Assembly: GCA_002377855.1 (NCBI GenBank)
Contig: DFQQ01000010.1
Span: 1-64,000 of the forward strand
DNA from: Acidovorax delafieldii
GTDB taxonomy: Bacteria > Pseudomonadota > Gammaproteobacteria > Burkholderiales > Burkholderiaceae_C
Direction of reading: 5' to 3'
DNA length: 64,000 nucleotides
Positions 29,013 to 38,109 of this stretch are shown here, one piece after another (the first letter of the stretch is position 1; every line of letters starts with the position of its first letter). The translations under genes and the position numbers were made by a program. The notes under the pieces are model-generated. The model did no database searches. It had not been told where the DNA came from and saw only the letters and a program-made list of their open reading frames with translations.

Positions 29013-30092
29013 GTGGTGCGCCACGCCCTCATCGTGGCTGCCTTTTGCTGCAGCGTTGCACTGGCGTTGACGCTGGGCGGCAAAGGACCGTGGGACCAGA
29101 ACCTTGTGTACTCCATGGCCATCGGCATGGTCTCCTGGACAGTCATCGAGGCCGGCCGCATCACGCTGGCACGGCATGAGGCAGGCCTGTGGCCCCGGGG
29201 CTGGCGGGGCATTGCCCTGGTGGCCGCAGGCACGGTCACCGGCTTTGGCGCGGGCACCGCGCTGGGCGATCTGTGGTGCCAGTGCTCCACCTGGGCACGC
29301 TGGCAGGCCACCCCCGGTGCGCTGGCCACGGTGTTGGTCGTCACCACTCTGGCCACGGTGGCAGCATCATTCTTCTTCTACAGCCGGGGCACAACCCGAG
29401 CGCTGCAGGCGCGCATCGCGCTGACCGAGCGCGACGCCGCCGAGGCCCGCCTGAAGCTGCTCGAAACCCAGCTGGAGCCGCACATGCTCTTCAACACCCT
29501 GGCCAACTTGCGCGTGCTGATTGCGCTGGACCCCGCACGCGCCCAGGCCATGCTGGACCACCTGATTACGTACCTGCGCGCCACATTGACTGCATCGCGC
29601 GCCACCCATCACCCCCTGGCCGACGAGTTTGACCGCCTGCGCGACTACCTGGAGTTGATGGCCGTGCGCATGGGCCCGCGCCTACACTACACGCTGGATT
29701 TGCCCGAGGCCCTGCGCCAGGTGCCCGTGCCCCCGCTGCTGCTGCAGCCGCTGGTAGAAAACGCTATCCGCCATGGACTGGAGCCGCAGGTCGCGGGTGG
29801 GCACATCAGCGTGCGGGCCAGCGTGCAGCCCAGTGCCCCTTCCACACCGTCAGCGCCAGCCACGCAATACCTGGTGCTGGAAGTGACCGACACCGGCGTG
29901 GGCCTGGGCCATAGCGCCCGCCCCACGCCCGGCACCACCGACCCCACCGCGAGCATCCACTTTGGCCTGGCCCAGGTGCGCGAGCGGTTGGCCACCCTGC
30001 ATGGCAGTGCAGGCACTCTTGATTTGATAGCTGCTGGCGCAGGTGGCACCAGCGCTAGCGTGCGTTTTCCTTTAAAAGTCCAGCACCCATGA
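29013..30092 (+). CDS. LytS-family sensor histidine kinase (start doubtful)
   Basis: A histidine kinase of the 5TM/His_kinase (PF06580) type. Four membrane helices fill the first 130 residues or so, then a coiled segment and the phospho-acceptor block LEPHMLFNTLANLRVLI. An HATPase domain follows with LLLQPLVENAIRHGLEPQ and DTGVGLG. The start is not convincing: this frame has no ATG between an ATG inside the previous gene (28743) and the GTG at 29013, and the GTG lacks a ribosome site. A good-looking ATG at 28912 opens a different frame (MPMPPPNPPPHRIG...WRQRLAKAG) that ends near 29070, which suggests a frameshift. It overlaps the regulator gene by ATGA. Confidence 0.75.
   Translation: MVRHALIVAAFCCSVALALTLGGKGPWDQNLVYSMAIGMVSWTVIEAGRITLARHEAGLWPRGWRGIALVAAGTVTGFGAGTALGDLWCQCSTWARWQATPGALATVLVVTTLATVAASFFFYSRGTTRALQARIALTERDAAEARLKLLETQLEPHMLFNTLANLRVLIALDPARAQAMLDHLITYLRATLTASRATHHPLADEFDRLRDYLELMAVRMGPRLHYTLDLPEALRQVPVPPLLLQPLVENAIRHGLEPQVAGGHISVRASVQPSAPSTPSAPATQYLVLEVTDTGVGLGHSARPTPGTTDPTASIHFGLAQVRERLATLHGSAGTLDLIAAGAGGTSASVRFPLKVQHP
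30012..30070 (+). repeat. Dispersed palindromic repeat, copy 3 (end of LytS-like gene)
   Basis: TTGATAGCTGCTGGCGC..GGTGGCACCAGCGCTAGCG matches the core of the family but is more diverged than the other copies. It encodes the last strand region of the kinase (LIAAGAGGTSASVRF), so it may be partly conserved HATPase sequence rather than an insertion. Confidence 0.35.
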
Positions 30093-31027
30093 CACCCGCA
30101 GCCCCGCGCGCCCTCATCGCCGAAGACGAGCCTTTGCTGGCTGCCGCGCTACAACATGAGTTGCGCACCGCCTGGCCCGAGCTGCAGATTGCGGCCACCG
30201 TGGGCGACGGTCTATCGGCCGTGCAGGAAGCGCTGGCACTGCAGCCCGACGTGCTGTTCTTCGACATCCGCATGCCCGGCCAAACCGGGCTGGACGCCGC
30301 CGTAGCGCTGGCAGACGCCTGGCCCGCCGACCGGCCCTTTCCGGCGCTGGTGTTTGTCACCGCCTACGACCAATACGCCGTGCAGGCCTTTGAGGCGCAG
30401 GCCGTGGACTACCTGCTCAAGCCCGTGCAAAGCACCCGGCTGCAAAAAACAGTGCACAAACTGCGTCTAGCGCTTATTCATAAAGCGCAATCAGCTACAA
30501 ATTCGATAGCAAACCAAAGCACTGCGGCCCTGCCCCCGGCACACACTGAGGCGCACACACAGGCGCTGGAGCCCAGCCTGCAACGCACCGTAGACCAGTT
30601 GCGCTACCTGCTGGCCCAGCCAGGCCTGTGGCCCGGAGCAACATCCAGCGCAACCAGCGCCCCCCTCGCCCCCACGCCACTGGCAACGCAGCAGCAGCCC
30701 CCGCGCCTCACCGTCGTCCAGGCCAGCCACGGCAGCCAGATCCACATGGTGCCCGTGAGCGACGTGCTGTACTTTGAGGCGGCAGACAAGTACGTGCGCG
30801 TACTCACGGCCGGTGCCGAATACCTCATCCGCACCCCTCTCAAAGAGCTGTCGGACCAGCTCGACCCGCAGGAATTCTGGCAAGTGCACCGCAGCACCCT
30901 GGGGCGTGCCAGCGCCATCGCCACCGTGGTGCGCGACGGGTCCGGCAAGCTGCAGCTGAATCTGCGCGGGCGCCCCGAGCGCTTGGCAGTGAGCCGCCTC
31001 TACGCCCACCTGTTCAAGGCGATGTAG
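30089..31027 (+). CDS. LytTR-family response regulator
   Basis: A product of 312 residues. A receiver domain covers 1-125, with DVLFFDIRMPGQTG carrying the phospho-Asp and VTAYDQYAVQAFEAQAVDYL typical of the AlgR/LytR group. The DNA-binding LytTR domain covers about 208-310 (DVLYFEAADKYVRVLT, EFWQVHRSTLG). The linker of about 80 residues is long and low-complexity, and its first part is encoded by a copy of the palindromic repeat (30461-30519). It is the partner of the kinase just upstream (ATGA overlap); targets are not visible here. Confidence 0.93.
   Translation: MTPAAPRALIAEDEPLLAAALQHELRTAWPELQIAATVGDGLSAVQEALALQPDVLFFDIRMPGQTGLDAAVALADAWPADRPFPALVFVTAYDQYAVQAFEAQAVDYLLKPVQSTRLQKTVHKLRLALIHKAQSATNSIANQSTAALPPAHTEAHTQALEPSLQRTVDQLRYLLAQPGLWPGATSSATSAPLAPTPLATQQQPPRLTVVQASHGSQIHMVPVSDVLYFEAADKYVRVLTAGAEYLIRTPLKELSDQLDPQEFWQVHRSTLGRASAIATVVRDGSGKLQLNLRGRPERLAVSRLYAHLFKAM
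30461..30519 (-). repeat. Dispersed palindromic repeat, copy 4 (inside LytTR regulator)
   Basis: TCTAGCGCTTATTCATAAAGCGCAATC followed by AGCTACAAATTCGATAGC: the full two-part repeat within the coding sequence of the inter-domain linker (residues LALIHKAQSATNSIAN). It has kept the frame open. Confidence 0.7.
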
Positions 31028-31172
31028 CAGTGACCGAACGCCAGGGCGCTCTTTTCCTACGCAGGAGCACAGCCCCAGCCGTTAAAATGTCTGCTGGGTG
31101 TCTGCGCAAACCGGCGCAACAGGTACAGCGATGGTCGGGCCGCCACGCGACTCTCTTACGACCCTGTACCGC

Positions 31173-32438
31173 ATGAACACACCCCTCATCCAATGGATTG
31201 CCGCCACGCTTTTCGGCGTGGCACTGCTGCACACCTTCTCCGTCAAATTCTTCGAGCGGCTCTCCCACCGTTATCCGCGCCACGCCGGGCTGTTTCATTT
31301 GTTGGGCGAGGTGGAGGTGGTATTTGGCTTCTGGGCCATGGTGCTCATTGTGGCGATGGCGCTGGCCGTTGGCGGCCCTGAAGCGCTGTCCTACGCAGAG
31401 TCCCGCAATTACACCGAGCCGCTGTTTGTGTTCGTGGTCATGGTCATTGCAGCCTCGCGGCCAGTGCTGCGCACGGTGATGGCTGTAGTGGCAACGCTGG
31501 CGCGCATCACGCCCCTGCCCACCCCGCTGGTCACCGCCTGGCTGGGCTTGGCAGCCGTGCCGCTGCTGGGCTCGCTCATCACGGAGCCCGCTGCCATGAC
31601 CATCGCCGCGCTCATGCTGGCGCCGCAGATCTTTCGCCCTGCCATGCCCGAGCGCCTGAAATACCTAGCGCTGGGTGTGCTGTTCGTGAACGTTTCGATC
31701 GGCGGCACGCTCACCTCATACGCGGCGCCTCCCGTTTTGATGGTGGCGTCCACCTGGGGATGGGACAGCGCCTTCATGCTGGCCACCTTCGGTTGGAAGG
31801 CAGCGGTGGCCGTGCTGCTCAATGCTTCTGTCTGCGCGCTGGTGCTGCGCCGCCACTTGCCATCGGCCGATGCGCTGGCGGCGCAAGGCTCGGGCGATGC
31901 AGCCCGTGTGCCGATGTCCGTAGCAGCAGTGCACATGGCCCTGCTGGCAGGCGTGGTGCTGTTTGCCCACCACCCCGTCGTGTTCCTGGGGATGTTTCTG
32001 ATGTTCCTCGGTTACACGCAGGCCTATGCGCGGCACCAGAGTCCGCTCATCCTCAAGGAAGCGTTGCTGGTGGGATTCTTCCTGGCAGGGCTGGTCGTGC
32101 TGGGGGGCATGCAGCAATGGTGGCTGCAACCCATCGTCTCCAGCTTGGAACCCCTGGCCCTGTTTGCGGGCGCCCTGGGCCTCACGGCCCTCACCGATAA
32201 CGCAGCCCTCACCTACCTGGGCTCGCTGATCGAGGGCATCACGCCCGCTGCCCAGTACATGCTGGTGGGCGGCGCCGTGGCTGGCGGCGGCCTTACCGTC
32301 ATCGCCAATGCACCCAACCCTGCCGGGGTGGCCTTGCTGAAAAACGGCTTTGCCGACGAGACGATCGGGGCCGGTGGGCTGCTGTTGGGGGCGCTGGGCC
32401 CTACGGCGGTGGCAGCCGCAGCGTTTTTGCTGCTGTAA
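31173..32438 (+). CDS. Putative Na+/H+ antiporter family membrane protein
   Basis: A product of 421 residues with about eleven hydrophobic helices. Conserved blocks LITEPAAMTIAALMLAP, GGTLTSYAAPPVLMVA and ALTDNAALTYLGSL are those of the putative Na+/H+ antiporter family related to CitMHS/NhaD-type transporters. The ATG at 31173 (MNTPLIQWIAAT) begins at the first helix; an upstream in-frame GTG at 31098 would add about 25 residues with no hydrophobic content. It stands alone on the + strand, convergent with the BLUF gene. Substrate and direction are not proven. Confidence 0.8.
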   Translation: MNTPLIQWIAATLFGVALLHTFSVKFFERLSHRYPRHAGLFHLLGEVEVVFGFWAMVLIVAMALAVGGPEALSYAESRNYTEPLFVFVVMVIAASRPVLRTVMAVVATLARITPLPTPLVTAWLGLAAVPLLGSLITEPAAMTIAALMLAPQIFRPAMPERLKYLALGVLFVNVSIGGTLTSYAAPPVLMVASTWGWDSAFMLATFGWKAAVAVLLNASVCALVLRRHLPSADALAAQGSGDAARVPMSVAAVHMALLAGVVLFAHHPVVFLGMFLMFLGYTQAYARHQSPLILKEALLVGFFLAGLVVLGGMQQWWLQPIVSSLEPLALFAGALGLTALTDNAALTYLGSLIEGITPAAQYMLVGGAVAGGGLTVIANAPNPAGVALLKNGFADETIGAGGLLLGALGPTAVAAAAFLLL

Positions 32439-32460
32439 ACCGCGCTGGGGGTGCGCCCGC

Positions 32461-32880
32461 TCACTCCAGCCAGCGCACGTTCTGCAGCACTTCGTCGAAG
32501 AAGCTGTGCAGCGTCACAGCGGTCATGCTGTAAGGATCAAAGTCGGCACTGGCCGAGTACTTCAGGAACAGTTGCCCGTTCGATTCCAGCGAGGCGACCA
32601 GCCCCATGGACCAGGTGCCGAAGCGGCGGTAGGGAATCTCCCTCAGGTCCAGAATGGCGGCGTCGCGGTGGCGGCTGTCCTTGAGCAAGCGGTGGTACAG
32701 CACATTCACCGCTGGGCGGTCGCCCTCCAGCAGTTGCACAAAGATGCCGTTGTGCAAGCACAGTGCGCCGGTAGTGCCCGCGCGCGAGTTGTTGCGCTGC
32801 GAGACGGCAAAGATGTCTTTGATATCCGCAGGGCCCAGCACATGCGACGAGCGGCTGGTGTAGATCATGTGTACCAACAT
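32461..32880 (-). CDS. BLUF-domain blue-light sensor protein
   Basis: A product of 139 residues consisting of a single BLUF flavin domain plus a short C-terminal helix. The FAD-switch residues are visible: Tyr in MIYTSR near residue 7, Asn and Gln in the SQRNNSRAGTTGAL and FVQLLEG blocks, and Trp and Met in FGTWSMGLV. No output domain is attached, so it must signal through a partner, which is not adjacent. The start at 32880 is supported by a strong AGGAGG ribosome site 8 bp upstream; the longer in-frame start at 32931 lacks one. Confidence 0.92.
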   Translation of the reverse strand: MLVHMIYTSRSSHVLGPADIKDIFAVSQRNNSRAGTTGALCLHNGIFVQLLEGDRPAVNVLYHRLLKDSRHRDAAILDLREIPYRRFGTWSMGLVASLESNGQLFLKYSASADFDPYSMTAVTLHSFFDEVLQNVRWLE

Positions 32881-33032
32881 CGGAGCCTCCTGGGCGCGGA
32901 GTGTGGCAGCGGGTGGCGACATGGGTGACACCTTGCGCCACTACCCCATGCGCCCCGCGGCCCTTGCGCAGCCGCTGCGATGCCGATGCAGCCCCTGGTA
33001 TAAGGCTGCGCACCACCATGGCAGCCAGCGGG

Positions 33033-34592
33033 CTAGCGCACCGGAGTGTCTGCCGCCGCGTTCCAGCTCCCCGCCACGTTCTTCAGCAAGGTATTGACCG
33101 CCGCCAGCCGCCGGCTGCGCACATCGATCAGGCTGCGCTGCGCAGACAGTACCGATGCCTGGGCCGTGATGACGTTGAGGTAGCCCACCGTGCCTGCGCG
33201 GTACTGGTTGCTCACCACATCCAGCGCGCGCTGGGCAGCGGCCAAGGCCTCGGCTTGTAATTGCTGCTCTTGCGCCAGCGCGGTGGCCGCGGTCAGGTTG
33301 TCTTCCACCTCCTGCAGGGCCGTCAGCACCGTCTGCCGGTAGGTGGCGGCGGCTTGCTCGTTCGCGGCGCGGGCCGACTCCACGGCCGCCGAGCGGGCAC
33401 CGCCGTCCAACAGCGACAACGCGAGTTGCGGGCCCAGCGACCAAAACAGGTTGGGGGCGTTGAACAAGTTGGACAGCTCCGAGCCCCGGTAACCCGCCGT
33501 GCCCGACAGCGTGAGCGCCGGAAAAAATGCGGCCTGGGCCACGCCGATTTGCGCATTGGCAGCGGCCACGCGGCGCTCGGCGGCAGCGATGTCGGGGCGG
33601 CGTTCCAGCAACTGCGACGGCAACTGGGCGGGCACCACGGGTGGCTGGGGCAGCGTGCCGGTGGCGGGCAGGCTGAAGCTGGCGGGGGCCTGACCCACGA
33701 GGGCGGCCAGGGCGTGCTCCAGCTGAGTGCGGGCGCTTTCAGATTCAAGCAGCTGCACCTGGGTGGATTTGTATTGCGACTCGGCCTGCGCCACGTCAGC
33801 CACCGAGGCCACACCCGCCTGCTGGCGGTTGCGCGTCAGTTCCCAGCTTCGGTCATAGGCCTGCAGTGTTTCGCGCAGGATTTGGGCATTGGCTTCGGCC
33901 GCGCGCAACGAGAAATAGGTTTGCGCCACGCTGGCCTGCACCGACAGACGGGCAGCGGCCAGGTCGTCGGCGTTGGCCTGCGCCGTGGCCTGGGCGGCAT
34001 CCACCGTGCCGGCAATGCGGCCCCACAGGTCCAGCTCCCAACTGGCGTTCAGGCCCAGCGAATAGCTGGTGCTGGTGCGTGCATTGGTGCCCCCGTCTGC
34101 CGCCTGGCTACCGCTGCGCGCGCGCGATGTGCCGGCACCGGTGCCCAGCGTGGGGGACTGGCTGGCGCGGCTGCTGGCCACCGCGGCCTGGGCAGCGCGC
34201 AGGCGAGCCAGCGACAAGACAATGTTCTGGTTGCCGCTGGCGGCCTGCTCTTGCAGGGCGTTGAGCGTGGCGTCGCCGTACAGCGTCCACCAGGCGGCAG
34301 GAACCTCTGCGCCAGGCTGCCCGGCTGGGGCAGTGGATTGGACAGACTGGGCGGGTTGCCACACTCCGCCGGCCGTGGCGGCCAGGGCTTCCTTGTAGTG
34401 GGCAGGCACCGTTTGGGTGGGGCGCTCGTACACCGCAGGGGTGCTGCAAGCGGCCAGCACTGCTGCGGCCAGCAGGGTGGGTACACAACGCGAGGCTGCG
34501 GGCGAGAAGGCAGAGGCCAACCACCGAGATGCGGCAGAGGGACGCACTGCAAAGGGTTGTGCAGCGGAGTGTGTGGACAAGGAGGCAGGCAT
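33033..34592 (-). CDS. Outer-membrane efflux lipoprotein (OprM/NodT family)
   Basis: A product of 519 residues forming the trimeric outer-membrane channel of the RND pump. A long N-terminal signal ends in a lipobox (AAAVLAACS), predicting lipidation. Two OEP repeats follow, with typical segments such as DLWGRIAGTVDAAQAQA-type helices, AAEANAQILRETLQAYDRSWELT and RRPDIAAAERRVAAANAQIG. The ATG at 34592 shares its A with the TGA of the upstream pump gene (TGATG), so translation is coupled. An alternative TTG at 34595 adds one residue. It is the last gene of the mdtABC-like operon. Confidence 0.93.
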   Translation of the reverse strand: MPASLSTHSAAQPFAVRPSAASRWLASAFSPAASRCVPTLLAAAVLAACSTPAVYERPTQTVPAHYKEALAATAGGVWQPAQSVQSTAPAGQPGAEVPAAWWTLYGDATLNALQEQAASGNQNIVLSLARLRAAQAAVASSRASQSPTLGTGAGTSRARSGSQAADGGTNARTSTSYSLGLNASWELDLWGRIAGTVDAAQATAQANADDLAAARLSVQASVAQTYFSLRAAEANAQILRETLQAYDRSWELTRNRQQAGVASVADVAQAESQYKSTQVQLLESESARTQLEHALAALVGQAPASFSLPATGTLPQPPVVPAQLPSQLLERRPDIAAAERRVAAANAQIGVAQAAFFPALTLSGTAGYRGSELSNLFNAPNLFWSLGPQLALSLLDGGARSAAVESARAANEQAAATYRQTVLTALQEVEDNLTAATALAQEQQLQAEALAAAQRALDVVSNQYRAGTVGYLNVITAQASVLSAQRSLIDVRSRRLAAVNTLLKNVAGSWNAAADTPVR

Positions 34593-37500
34593 CAATCGTT
34601 TCCTTCAAGCGCAGGGGCCGCAGAGGTGGGCAAGGCGCCCTGAGGCGAGCGCCTGCGCAGGCGGCGCGCGGTGCGCAGCACCCGCTGGCGCAGGCGGTCC
34701 AGCGCGACATACACCACGGGCGTGGTGTAGAGCGTGAGCAGCTGGCTCACCAGCAGCCCGCCCACCACGGCAATGCCCAGCGGCTGGCGCAGCTCGGCCC
34801 CGTCCGCACGGTTCAGCACCAAAGGCAGCGCGCCAAAGATGGCGGCCATGGTGGTCATGAGGATGGGGCGCAGGCGCAGGCTGCAGGCGCGGTAGATGGA
34901 TTGCGCCGCCGTTGCGTAGCCATCACGCTGCCGCACCAGGGCAAAGTCGATCATCATGATCGCGTTCTTTTTGACGATACCGATCAGCAAGATGACACCG
35001 ATGAGCGCGATGAGCGAGAACTCGGTCTTGAAGAGCATGAGCGCCAGCAGCGCCCCCACCCCGGCCGAAGGCAGCGTGGAGAGGATGGTGATGGGGTGCA
35101 CCAAGTTTTCATACAAGATACCCAGCACCAGGTAGATGGTGATGATGGCCGCCAGAATCAGCAGCGGCTGCCCCGCCAGGGCCGACTGAAACGCCCCCGC
35201 CGTGCCGCTGAAGCTGCCGCGGATGCCCACGGGCACGCCCAACTCGGCCACCGCGTTGTTCACGGCATCGGCCGCCTGCGACAGCGAAACGCCCGGTGCC
35301 AGGCTGAAGCTGATGGTGCTGGCGGGTGTGCCGCGCTCGTGGTTCACCGACAGCGGCGTGTTGGTGGTGGTGATGCGTGCAAACGCCGTAAGGGGCACCT
35401 GCTGGCCCACGTTGTTCACAAAGAAAAAGCCGCGCAGCGTCTCGGGGCTTTGCAAGTATTGCGGCGCGGCTTCCATCACTACGCGGTACTGGTTCAAGGG
35501 GTTGTAGATGACGCCCACCTGGCGCTGGCCGAAGGCATCGTTCAGCGTCGCGTCGATCTGCGCCATGGTGAGGCCCAGGCGCGTGGCGGCATCGCGGTCA
35601 ATCACCAACGAGGTCTGCAAGCCATAGTCGGCCACGTCGCTGTTCACGTCTTCCAGTTCAGGCAATTGCGACAGCGCCTGGCGGATACGTGGCTCCCAGG
35701 TGCGCAGCTCGGCCATGTCGTCGGCCTGCAGCGTGTAATCAAACGATGCGCCACTTTGCCGCCCGCCAATGCGGATGTCACGCTGTGGCGACATGAACAG
35801 GCGCGCGCCGGGCTCGTTCTTGAGCTGCTCGCGCAGCCGTGCGATGACCACCTCGGACGACTCCTGCCCCGGCCCGCGCTTGAGCGTCATGAACATGGCC
35901 GCCGCGTTGCGCTGCCAGCCACCCGTGGTGCCGGTGACATATTCCACCGCCGGGTCGGCCTGCACGATGGCCAAAAAGCGCTGCAGCCGCTGCTCCATGG
36001 CCTGGTACGACGTGGCCTGGTCGGCCCGGATGAAGCCCGAGATGCGACCCGTGTCTTGCTCGGGCATGAAGCCTTTGTCGATGGCGGTGTAGAGGTAGAC
36101 GTTGAGCCCCACCACACCGGCCAGCGCCAGCAGCACCACGGGCTGGTGGCGCAGGCACCATGCCAAGGTGTGGCGGTACGCCCGCAAGCCGCGGATCTGC
36201 CAGCCATCCACCCACCGCGAAAACCGCGCCCACCAGAGCGTGCGCGGCGCCGCCTTCGCAGGCGCTGGGTGCTTGAGCAAGGCCGCGCACATCATGGGCG
36301 TGGTGGTGAGCGAGACCACCAGCGACACCAGGATGGACGCCGACATAACGATGGCGAATTCCCGAAAGAAGCGGCCCACGATGCCGCCCATGAACAGAAT
36401 GGGCACGAACACCGCGATGAGCGAGATGCTCATGGAGACCACGGTGAAGCCGATCTCGCGGGCACCATCCAATGACGCCTGCAGCGCCGACTTGCCCCGC
36501 TCCATGTGGCGCATGATGTTTTCCAGCACCACGATGGCATCGTCCACCACAAAGCCGGTGGCAATGGTCAGCGCCATGAGCGACAGGTTGTCGAGCGTGT
36601 AGCCCGCCAAGTACATCACCCCAAACGTGCCGGCCAGCGACACCGGCACGGCCACCGCCGGGATGAGCGTGGCGCGCGCGTTGCGCAGAAACAGAAACAC
36701 CACCAGGATCACCAGCCCCACGGCGATGACAAGCGCGTTCTCCACCTCTTTGACCGAGGCGCGCAGCGTGGGCGTGCGGTCCGACACGATTTCAATGTCG
36801 ATGGCCGCCGGGATGGATGCCTGCAGCTGCGGCAGCAAAGATCGCACCCGATCCACGGCTTCGAGGATGTTGGCGCCCGGCTGCTTGAACACCTGCAGCA
36901 AGATGGCGGGCTTGCCATTGGCCACGCCGAAGTTGCGCACGTCCTGCACCGAGTCGGTCACATCGGCCACGTCGGACAGGCGGATGGCGTTGCCGTCCTT
37001 CCAGCGCAGCACCAGCGGCGCGTAGTCGGCCGCCACGCGGGCCTGGTCGTTGGCGGCAATTTGCCAATAGTGGTCTTCACGCTCCACCGCGCCCAGCGGG
37101 CGGTTGGCGTTGGTGGTGCTGATGGCGCTGCGCACCTGCTCCAGCGACACGCCATTGGCCGCCAGCCGCACCGGGTCGAGCGACACACGCACCGCAGGCA
37201 GTGCCCCACCGCTCACGCTGGCCTGCCCGACGCCTTCGACCTGCGAGAGCTTTTGCGCCAGCACCGTGGAAGCCGCGTCGTACATCTGCCCGCGTGTGAG
37301 CGAGCCGGACGTGAGCGCCAGGATCATGATGGGCGAATCGGCCGGGTTGACCTTGCGGTAGGTCGGGTTGCTGGGCATGCCCGTGGGCAGCAGCGTGCGC
37401 GCCGCGTTGATGGCGGCCTGCACGTCGCGCGCGGCGCTGTCCACGTCGCGGCTCAGATCAAACTGCAGGGTGATGTTGGTACTGCCCAGGATGGAGCGCG

Positions 37501-37744
37501 AGGTGATTTCGTTGACCCCGGCAATGGAGCCCAGCGCCCGTTCCAGCGGCGTGGCGACGGTGGCGGCCACGGTGTCGGGGCTGGCGCCGGGCAGGCTGGC
37601 GCTGACGGAGATGGTGGGGTAGTCGACCTGGGGCAGTGGAGCGACGGGCAAGAGGAAGTACGACACCGCGCCCACCAGGGCCAGGCCCAGGGTGAGGAGC
37701 ATGGTGGCGATGGGGCGGCGGATGAAGGGGGTGGAGAGGCTCAT
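34592..37744 (-). CDS. mdtC: RND multidrug efflux pump subunit, MdtC type
   Basis: An inner-membrane proton-driven transporter of 1050 residues, the usual length for HAE1-type RND pumps, with twelve predicted helices and two large periplasmic loops. The start MSLSTPFIRRPIATMLLTLG is characteristic, and GFVVDDAIVVLENI in helix 4 carries the Asp-Asp proton-relay pair. Sequence features (for example VAPLPQVDYPTISVSASLPG) fit MdtC in the MdtB2C heterotrimer. It follows the mdtB-like gene but is separated from it by a 1.1 kb repeat-filled gap, which is unusual because these genes normally abut. It overlaps the outer-membrane factor gene. Confidence 0.93.
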   Translation of the reverse strand: MSLSTPFIRRPIATMLLTLGLALVGAVSYFLLPVAPLPQVDYPTISVSASLPGASPDTVAATVATPLERALGSIAGVNEITSRSILGSTNITLQFDLSRDVDSAARDVQAAINAARTLLPTGMPSNPTYRKVNPADSPIMILALTSGSLTRGQMYDAASTVLAQKLSQVEGVGQASVSGGALPAVRVSLDPVRLAANGVSLEQVRSAISTTNANRPLGAVEREDHYWQIAANDQARVAADYAPLVLRWKDGNAIRLSDVADVTDSVQDVRNFGVANGKPAILLQVFKQPGANILEAVDRVRSLLPQLQASIPAAIDIEIVSDRTPTLRASVKEVENALVIAVGLVILVVFLFLRNARATLIPAVAVPVSLAGTFGVMYLAGYTLDNLSLMALTIATGFVVDDAIVVLENIMRHMERGKSALQASLDGAREIGFTVVSMSISLIAVFVPILFMGGIVGRFFREFAIVMSASILVSLVVSLTTTPMMCAALLKHPAPAKAAPRTLWWARFSRWVDGWQIRGLRAYRHTLAWCLRHQPVVLLALAGVVGLNVYLYTAIDKGFMPEQDTGRISGFIRADQATSYQAMEQRLQRFLAIVQADPAVEYVTGTTGGWQRNAAAMFMTLKRGPGQESSEVVIARLREQLKNEPGARLFMSPQRDIRIGGRQSGASFDYTLQADDMAELRTWEPRIRQALSQLPELEDVNSDVADYGLQTSLVIDRDAATRLGLTMAQIDATLNDAFGQRQVGVIYNPLNQYRVVMEAAPQYLQSPETLRGFFFVNNVGQQVPLTAFARITTTNTPLSVNHERGTPASTISFSLAPGVSLSQAADAVNNAVAELGVPVGIRGSFSGTAGAFQSALAGQPLLILAAIITIYLVLGILYENLVHPITILSTLPSAGVGALLALMLFKTEFSLIALIGVILLIGIVKKNAIMMIDFALVRQRDGYATAAQSIYRACSLRLRPILMTTMAAIFGALPLVLNRADGAELRQPLGIAVVGGLLVSQLLTLYTTPVVYVALDRLRQRVLRTARRLRRRSPQGALPTSAAPALEGND

Positions 37745-37755
37745 GGGGTGGGCCT

Positions 37756-37838
37756 CTGGTTTTTAGAATGTTTTTGGGCTCTAGCACTTATGGAATATGC
37801 GCTAGCAGCTATGAATTTGATAGCATTTAAATACAATG
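37756..37838 (-). repeat. Dispersed palindromic repeat, copy 5 (before mdtC)
   Basis: Immediately upstream of mdtC. Contains GGGCTCTAGCACTTATG..ATGCGCTAGCAGC and AGCTATGAATTTGATAGC. Its reverse complement gives the family order GCTATCAAATTCATAGC, then the GCTAGCGC stem. It has the same orientation as copy 6 on the far side of the inverted-repeat element. Confidence 0.75.
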
Positions 37839-37847
37839 CCACCGCCC

Positions 37848-38073
37848 GTTCGGGCTGAGCTTGTCGAAGCCGGGGCGCCACCCCAGTCCGTTTTCCATCC
37901 GTTCGGGCTGAGCTTGTCGAAACCAGGGCGCCACCCCGGTCGGTTCCCCATCCGTTTGGGCTGAGCCTGTCGAAGCCAAGACACCACCCCGGTCCCTCCC
38001 CCACCCGTTCGGGCTGAGCTTGTCGAAGCCTGGGCGCTACCTCCACCCGCTCGGGCTGAGCCTGTCGAAGCCA
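37848..38073. repeat. Five tandem copies of a ~26 bp extragenic repeat
   Basis: Five copies of CCGTTCGGGCTGAGCTTGTC followed by GAAGCC begin at 37848, 37899, 37952, 38005 and 38047, spaced 51, 53, 53 and 42 bp apart. The spacers are themselves related (GGGCGCCACCCC...). Copies differ by one or two bases (GCTTGTC or GCCTGTC). This core is a widespread extragenic repeat in environmental proteobacteria. No coding function is seen here. Confidence 0.9.
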
Positions 38074-38109
38074 GGGCTTGCTCGCTGAGCTTGCGGCGTG
38101 CCTGATTTG

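Noticed and set aside
37848..38073. CRISPR array
   Set aside because: Five similar units with regular spacing, but the intervening sequences are related to each other rather than unique, the repeats vary, and no cas gene is present.
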